From: Oenanthe sinensis
Lineage: Eukaryota; Streptophyta; Magnoliopsida; Apiales; Apiaceae
NCBI GenBank assembly: GCA_028671895.1
Contig: CM053795.1
Coordinates: 6,965,501 to 7,029,500, forward strand
Direction: 5' to 3'
Length of the DNA: 64,000 nt
Part shown: positions 61,977 through 64,000 of the stretch, piece by piece
How the letters are laid out: every line of letters begins with the position of its first letter
Numbering within the stretch: the stretch's first letter is position 1
The notes under the pieces: model-generated
Told to the model about the DNA's origin: nothing
The model's input: only the letters and a program-made list of their open reading frames with translations
Database searches by the model: none
Made by a program: the position numbers and the translations under genes

Positions 61977-62427
61977 TATTTTTATTTTTCTTTGAAATGG
62001 AAGTATTACTTTCTCTTTTTTTTTTTTGCAAAAAAATGGAAGTATTACTTTGATTAAATATGTTTTAGTATAATTATTTTAATTTACGACACTTGTATAT
62101 ATAAAAGTAATTGTTTATTCACGTGGTTTGTGACTGACAATTTGGAAAGTTTTTTCTTTATACACATAAATTAAGGGTTATATACGAGTAGTATAAAATT
62201 TGTACTGTATTTACAGAAATTTACGAGATGTACATTGACTATCCTTGGAATTAATTACCGTACTACTGTACTGAGAGTCTGAGACCCGAGTTGATTGTCA
62301 GATCATTACTTACTTACTGTTTTGTTTGGTAAAATTATCATTAATTACTCTTACCGCAGGATCATGGATACTGTATTATCTACACGTCATCCCTCTCCGT
62401 CTCTTCATTCGGAAACATAACTCCTCT

Positions 62428-62469
62428 GTCATCGACACGTGTCGATGACGTTGTCGGATGCCACGTGGC
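62428..62469. promoter_or_regulatory. paired palindromic G-box/ABRE motifs
   Basis: A perfect 22 bp palindrome with core GACACGTGTC occupies 62428-62449, and a second palindrome GCCACGTGGC occupies 62460-62469. Both are strong plant G-boxes. No gene starts nearby inside the window, so they may serve a gene beyond 64000 or one too short for me to see. Confidence 0.5.
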
Positions 62470-63568
62470 CTTCTGTCACAAATTTATCCAAACCAAATTA
62501 ATATACGGAGTAATTAAGGTAAAATAGATAGAATTGGTTAGGACAAAAACGATGTTAATTGAACAAATTCTGATTGACCTGGATTATCATTTCAACTTTC
62601 TTAAAAGTCAAATTTAAAAGTAAATAAATAAATATATGGAAAACATTCAATAAAATATCCAAGTAAACAAATAGGGAGTACTCTTAAATAAAATACTAAT
62701 TGTAGACATGCATGTCTTGTATTATATTATGTTTATAATATATTATAAAATTATTATATTCTGTTTATAATATATTATAAAATTATTATAAAACATAATA
62801 TAGCACGTATATTTAAGAATATTTTAATGAACAAAATTCTGTGTGTGTATATATATCGGTTTTTTTAGTGTGTGTCTATGGACGTACATTAGAAATTTAG
62901 TTATCAATTTTTTATTTATTAATAATGATGGACCCCTATATATATAAAAATTTCATCAATTAAACTGAGTCAAATCATAAAAATTAATGTTTAATGCGTG
63001 GTTATGACACAATAGAAAGACTTTATATATATACAAGTTTTTAACGGGAGAAATGTTGTCTTCTACTGCGGCTATAAAAAAAATGATTGAAATATAATAA
63101 CGTCCGGTGCTTCGTCAACTGTCATTGCCAAGAAAATGTAAAGACTTTAGAAAGGCAAAACAGACCAAAATGTGAACAGGAACAAATTACATCAAAAGCT
63201 AATTAAATTTATGTGTCCTGATTCATTACCATTGATTGTCTGGATCATTTATCCGCATTTTTTCGCAGATAATATTAACATGTAAAATTTTTATAATTTC
63301 AGGGAATCACGTCATCTATCCGCTTTTCTGTGAGGCTAGTTAAGATTTTTTCCTATTCACAGAAAAAATCACGAATAGATAGTTGTTCAATTATAACTTG
63401 TCAGGATCCATTCCCTTAAATTAATACTTGTAGACCCACTAGTTTTGTATAATACTATGGTATTTTAACTGATAAGTGTATATAAATATGGCTTTAGAAT
63501 GATTAATTTAATAATTGCGTGTGAGAGACACATGCACTGGTTGTTGTATATAGTTTCTCTGGTACATT

Positions 63569-63772
63569 GGGGGTGTTTGACTTAGCTTATAAATAATAAG
63601 TTATTTTTTAAAAAAAATATTTTCATTTTTTTTGAAAATTAATATTTATTTTAGAAATTTAAGACCAAATCTTATTTTCAAATTTGAAAATAAGTTACTT
63701 ATTTTCAGAAAAAGTACATATATATCAACTTTTCAGCTTATAAACTGCTTATAAGTCCAGACAAACGGGGCC
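63569..63772. mobile_element. MITE-like inverted repeat
   Basis: GGGGTGTTTGACTTAGCTTATAA on the left pairs with TTATAAGTCCAGACAAACGGGG on the right, around an AT-rich interior of about 160 bp. I could not define a target-site duplication, so the superfamily is open. Confidence 0.45.
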
Positions 63773-64000
63773 ATATTCAGACACATACATGATTAGGATA
63801 CACATAATCAATCATATTCTGCTCCACATTAACGTTAAGATGTGTTTATAACAGTTTTATACGACTTTAAACCTGAATTCTATTGGGCACTGGAAAATGG
63901 TAGCATATGAGTATTATTAGAGAATGATTAATTATTTTCACGTGAGTTGCTTAACGCTACGCGGAGAAGAATATTACGCATATTTGATAATTAAATTAAT

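Larger units (their letters stand above)
57828..64000. other. AT-rich intergenic region
   Basis: No protein-coding gene is supported in the last 6 kb. The proximal part is the promoter of the SWEET2-like gene. Elements I can delimit are a SINE (58490-58619), a (TA)n run at about 59049-59079, a degenerate Stowaway-like MITE (61735-61976), paired G-boxes (62428-62469) and a MITE-like inverted repeat (63569-63772). Short open frames present are AT-driven and lack motifs. Confidence 0.6.

Overview
This window is a piece of nuclear DNA from a flowering plant, most likely a eudicot. The genes are split by AT-rich introns with GT..AG borders, and every product belongs to a plant family (Mei2-like protein, DYW-type PPR protein, CC-NB-LRR receptor, SRG1-type dioxygenase, GTE bromodomain protein, SWEET transporter). 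The spaces between genes are AT-rich and hold small DNA transposons. I cannot name the species. I built each exon chain by hand from splice sites, reading-frame phase and family similarity.

Layout, left to right. A PRP39-type U1 snRNP splicing factor (+, from before 548 to 10223; its first exon is probably outside the window) carries a long glutamine-rich tail. It converges on an SSP4-type RNA polymerase II CTD phosphatase (-, 12704-15506) with a 5'UTR intron and G-boxes upstream. A hAT-type non-autonomous element (16988-18739) sits just beyond that promoter. A three-RRM Mei2-like RNA-binding protein (-, 22120-27736) follows, then an intronless DYW-class PPR protein (-, 31059-33218).

The interval 33368-37478 is the most unusual part. 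It holds the remains of an AWPM-19/PM19-like membrane protein gene on the + strand. The gene is truncated at its 5' end, frameshifted, carries a stop codon, and is split by a roughly 3.6 kb LTR-like insertion flanked by a 7-8 bp target duplication.

Beyond it lie a small acidic/Ser-rich protein of unknown function with a cysteine-containing C-terminal motif (-, 40168-41918), a 686 bp near-perfect foldback element (42611-43296), an intact single-exon CC-NB-LRR gene (+, 43988-47983), a four-exon 2-oxoglutarate/Fe(II) dioxygenase (-, 48545-50559), a GTE12-like bromodomain protein (-, 51147-54213) and a SWEET2-like sugar transporter (-, 55315-57827). The last 6 kb is AT-rich intergenic DNA with a SINE, MITE remnants and a strong G-box pair near 62.4 kb.

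From memory, PRP39-2, SSP4, a DYW PPR gene, a PM19-like gene and GTE12 all lie near one another in Arabidopsis (about At5g46400-At5g46550), and AML3 and SSP4b are neighbours at about At4g18120-18140. The window therefore looks like an ancestral gene block that was later split between duplicated Arabidopsis segments. Several genes act in RNA metabolism (U1 snRNP, CTD phosphatase, Mei2-like, PPR), but nothing in the sequence shows they are co-regulated. This is a set of unrelated single genes, not a pathway cluster.
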